Shown here in pieces: positions 62,815 through 64,000 of a stretch of 64,000 nt of DNA (the first letter of the stretch is position 1; each line of letters opens with the position of its first letter). Position numbers and translations under genes: made by a program. The notes below the pieces were generated by a model, which had not been told where the DNA came from, did no database searches, and worked only from the letters and a program-made list of their open reading frames with translations. Source of the stretch: Adiantum capillus-veneris (taxonomy: Eukaryota; Streptophyta; Polypodiopsida; Polypodiales; Pteridaceae); assembly GCA_014529385.2 (NCBI GenBank), contig CM043958.1, forward strand, positions 81,589,525 through 81,653,524, in the 5' to 3' direction.

Positions 62815-63990
62815 AGTCTTATAAAAATGTGACAAATTCATGCAGTCTCAGGGTTACATAAGAAGTCAAGAGGATCACTGCTTATACACAAAGAGATTGA
62901 ACGATGGTTCTTTAATCATCTTGATCTTGTATGTAGATGATATGCTTATCGCAGGCAAATCAATTGATGAGATCAATCAGTTGCAAAAGATGCTAAACAC
63001 TTAGTTTTCCATGAAAGATTTGGGAAATGTCAATCACTTTCTTGGTATGCAAATAAAGAGAGATAGGCAATGTAGAATTCTTGAATTATCTCAAGAAAAG
63101 TACATCCACAAAGTCTTGCAACATTTTAGTATGCAAGGGGGGAAGTCACTGAGTACCCCAATGAAAGAATACTCCAAACTTAGCAAGGAAGATTCTCCCA
63201 AGACAGTTGCTGAGAAAGAGGAAATGGCAAAAGTGCCATATTCTTCAGTAGTTGATAGTTTAATGTACGCTATGGTAGCCACAAGATCAGACATTGCACA
63301 TGCAGTGGGAGTAGTTAGTAGGTACATGGAAAGCCCTAGCAAGAAGCATTGGGAAGTAGTGAAGAAAATCCTCAGATACTTGAAGGGTACAACTAGCAAG
63401 TGTTTACGCTTTGGAAATAGCGATGCATCTATTGTAGGTTACATGGATGCGGATTATGCGGGTTGTGTGGATCGTAGAAGATCCACATCTGGTTGCAGCT
63501 ATCTCTTGGAGATCATGTCTCCAAGACTGTACGTCTTCATCTACCACTGAGGCAGAATATGTTGATGCATCTGACGCAAGCAAGGAAGCCATATGGTTAG
63601 CTCGTCTAGTGGGAGATTTGGGCGTTCACGAGGTTCCAGTACTACATTGTGATAGTCAGAGTACCATTGCTTTGACAAAGAATATGTTGCTGCGTCTGAC
63701 GCAAGTAAGAAAGCCATATGGTTAGCTCGTCTAGTGGGAGATTTGGGCGTTCACAAGGTTCCAATACTACATTATGATAGTCAGAGTACCATTGCTTTGA
63801 CAAAGAATCCGATGTTTCACTTAAAGTCGAAACACATATAGGTCAGATACCATGTCACACAAGATGCATTGGCTGGCAAGCACATTGAGCTTGTCAAGGT
63901 TCACACTGACGACAACCCCGTAGATGCTTTCACAAAGAGCCTAGCCTCGGAGCAATTTACAGATTGCATAGAACTTATGGGTGTAGGATG
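62815..63990 (+). pseudogene. Ty1/copia RT and RNase H, 3' part
   Basis: Starts in RT with a KCDKFMQSQGY-like stretch and LILYVDDMLIAGKS (catalytic Y-V-D-D at about 62931-62942). Open from 63011 to 63548: MKDLGNVNHFLGMQIKRDRQ, TPMKEYSKLS, SLMYAMVATRSDIAHAVGVV, RYLKGTTSKC, then RNase H GYMDADYAGCVDRRRSTSGC. A frameshift near 63510 leads to TEAEYVDASDASKEAIWLAR, and the end HTDDNPVDAFTKSLASEQF (63900-63960) precedes a stop. The order RT-RNase H at the element 3' end is Copia-type. Stops near 63003 and a tandem duplication make it inactive. Confidence 0.88.
63556..63805 (+). repeat. 125-bp tandem duplication in Copia RNase H
   Basis: AATATGTTG...ACAAAG at 63556-63680 is repeated at 63681-63805 with about eight base differences. 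The block GAAGCCATATGGTTAGCTCG is in both (AAAGCC in the second). The period of 125 shifts the frame. Confidence 0.88.
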
Positions 63991-64000
63991 AAGCCTAGGT

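Overview
This window is nuclear DNA from a land plant. The evidence is a split protein gene with spliceosomal introns (one of them AT-AC) and a dense, nested set of LTR retrotransposons with plant-type tRNA-iMet primer binding sites, chromodomain integrases, LINEs, MITEs and long CT/GA microsatellites. No rRNA, tRNA, CRISPR or bacterial-type gene was found. Repeat style and LINE type suggest a large-genome non-flowering plant such as a fern or lycophyte, but the sequence does not prove this.

The one clear host gene is on the minus strand: ELP4 (PAXNEB), a subunit of the Elongator Elp456 subcomplex. Exons 1 and 2 lie at 56399-55960 and are split by an 80-bp AT-AC (U12-type) intron. Exon 3 (26101-25996), exon 4 (25919-25763) and exon 5 (24414-24345) follow after an intron of about 29.9 kb. 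All four exon-exon phases agree and give 231 residues so far; the 3' exons must lie beyond position 1. So nearly everything from 1 to 56.4 kb is ELP4 intron, swollen by transposons.

Layout from the left. 1-7085: decayed + strand Ty3/gypsy chromovirus A, with a family-L solo LTR (707-2406) that itself carries a hAT-like MITE. 7086-9064: remnant of - strand gypsy element E. 9065-9905 plus 15897-15936 plus 22696-23300: one - strand LINE split by two complete LTR elements inserted 36 bp apart, namely D (9906-15896, - strand, gag-protease only, TSD CCCAT) and B (15937-22695, + strand chromovirus, TSD TCCCA). D is further interrupted by a B-family solo LTR and a truncated L element. 24.3-26.1 kb: ELP4 exons 5, 4 and 3. 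26195-27975: fragment of - strand gypsy F. 27976-30726: old H-type LTR sequence. 30727-37262: G, the best preserved element (- strand chromovirus, 384-bp LTRs, TSD GCATA). 37263-38589: old gypsy gag. 38595-44587: L, a non-autonomous element (TSD ATATA) whose ORF encodes a coiled coil and Asp/His-rich repeats. 44.9-47.3 kb: 3' part of a + strand LINE next to a 543-bp palindromic element. 47.4-48.5 kb: a 394-bp tandem duplication. 48.9-50.27 kb: H-type LTR in the opposite orientation, carrying a second hAT-like MITE. 50278-51580: deleted element M. 51700-54549: N, a deletion derivative of family D. 55034 onward: another LTR fragment. Upstream of ELP4 (57.6-64.0 kb) are a SINE-like fragment, a Copia gag fragment, a possible Copia LTR with primer site and a Copia RT-RNase H fragment.

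How the parts relate: A and B are copies of one autonomous chromovirus family. D and N lack RT and integrase and would need proteins from another element. D/N carry a tandem array of covarying hairpins just before the polypurine tract, the most unusual non-coding signal here. Seven or more different LTRs share one short core box (GGTATTTCTTT beside GGCGCC), which may mark a common RNA-end or polyadenylation module.
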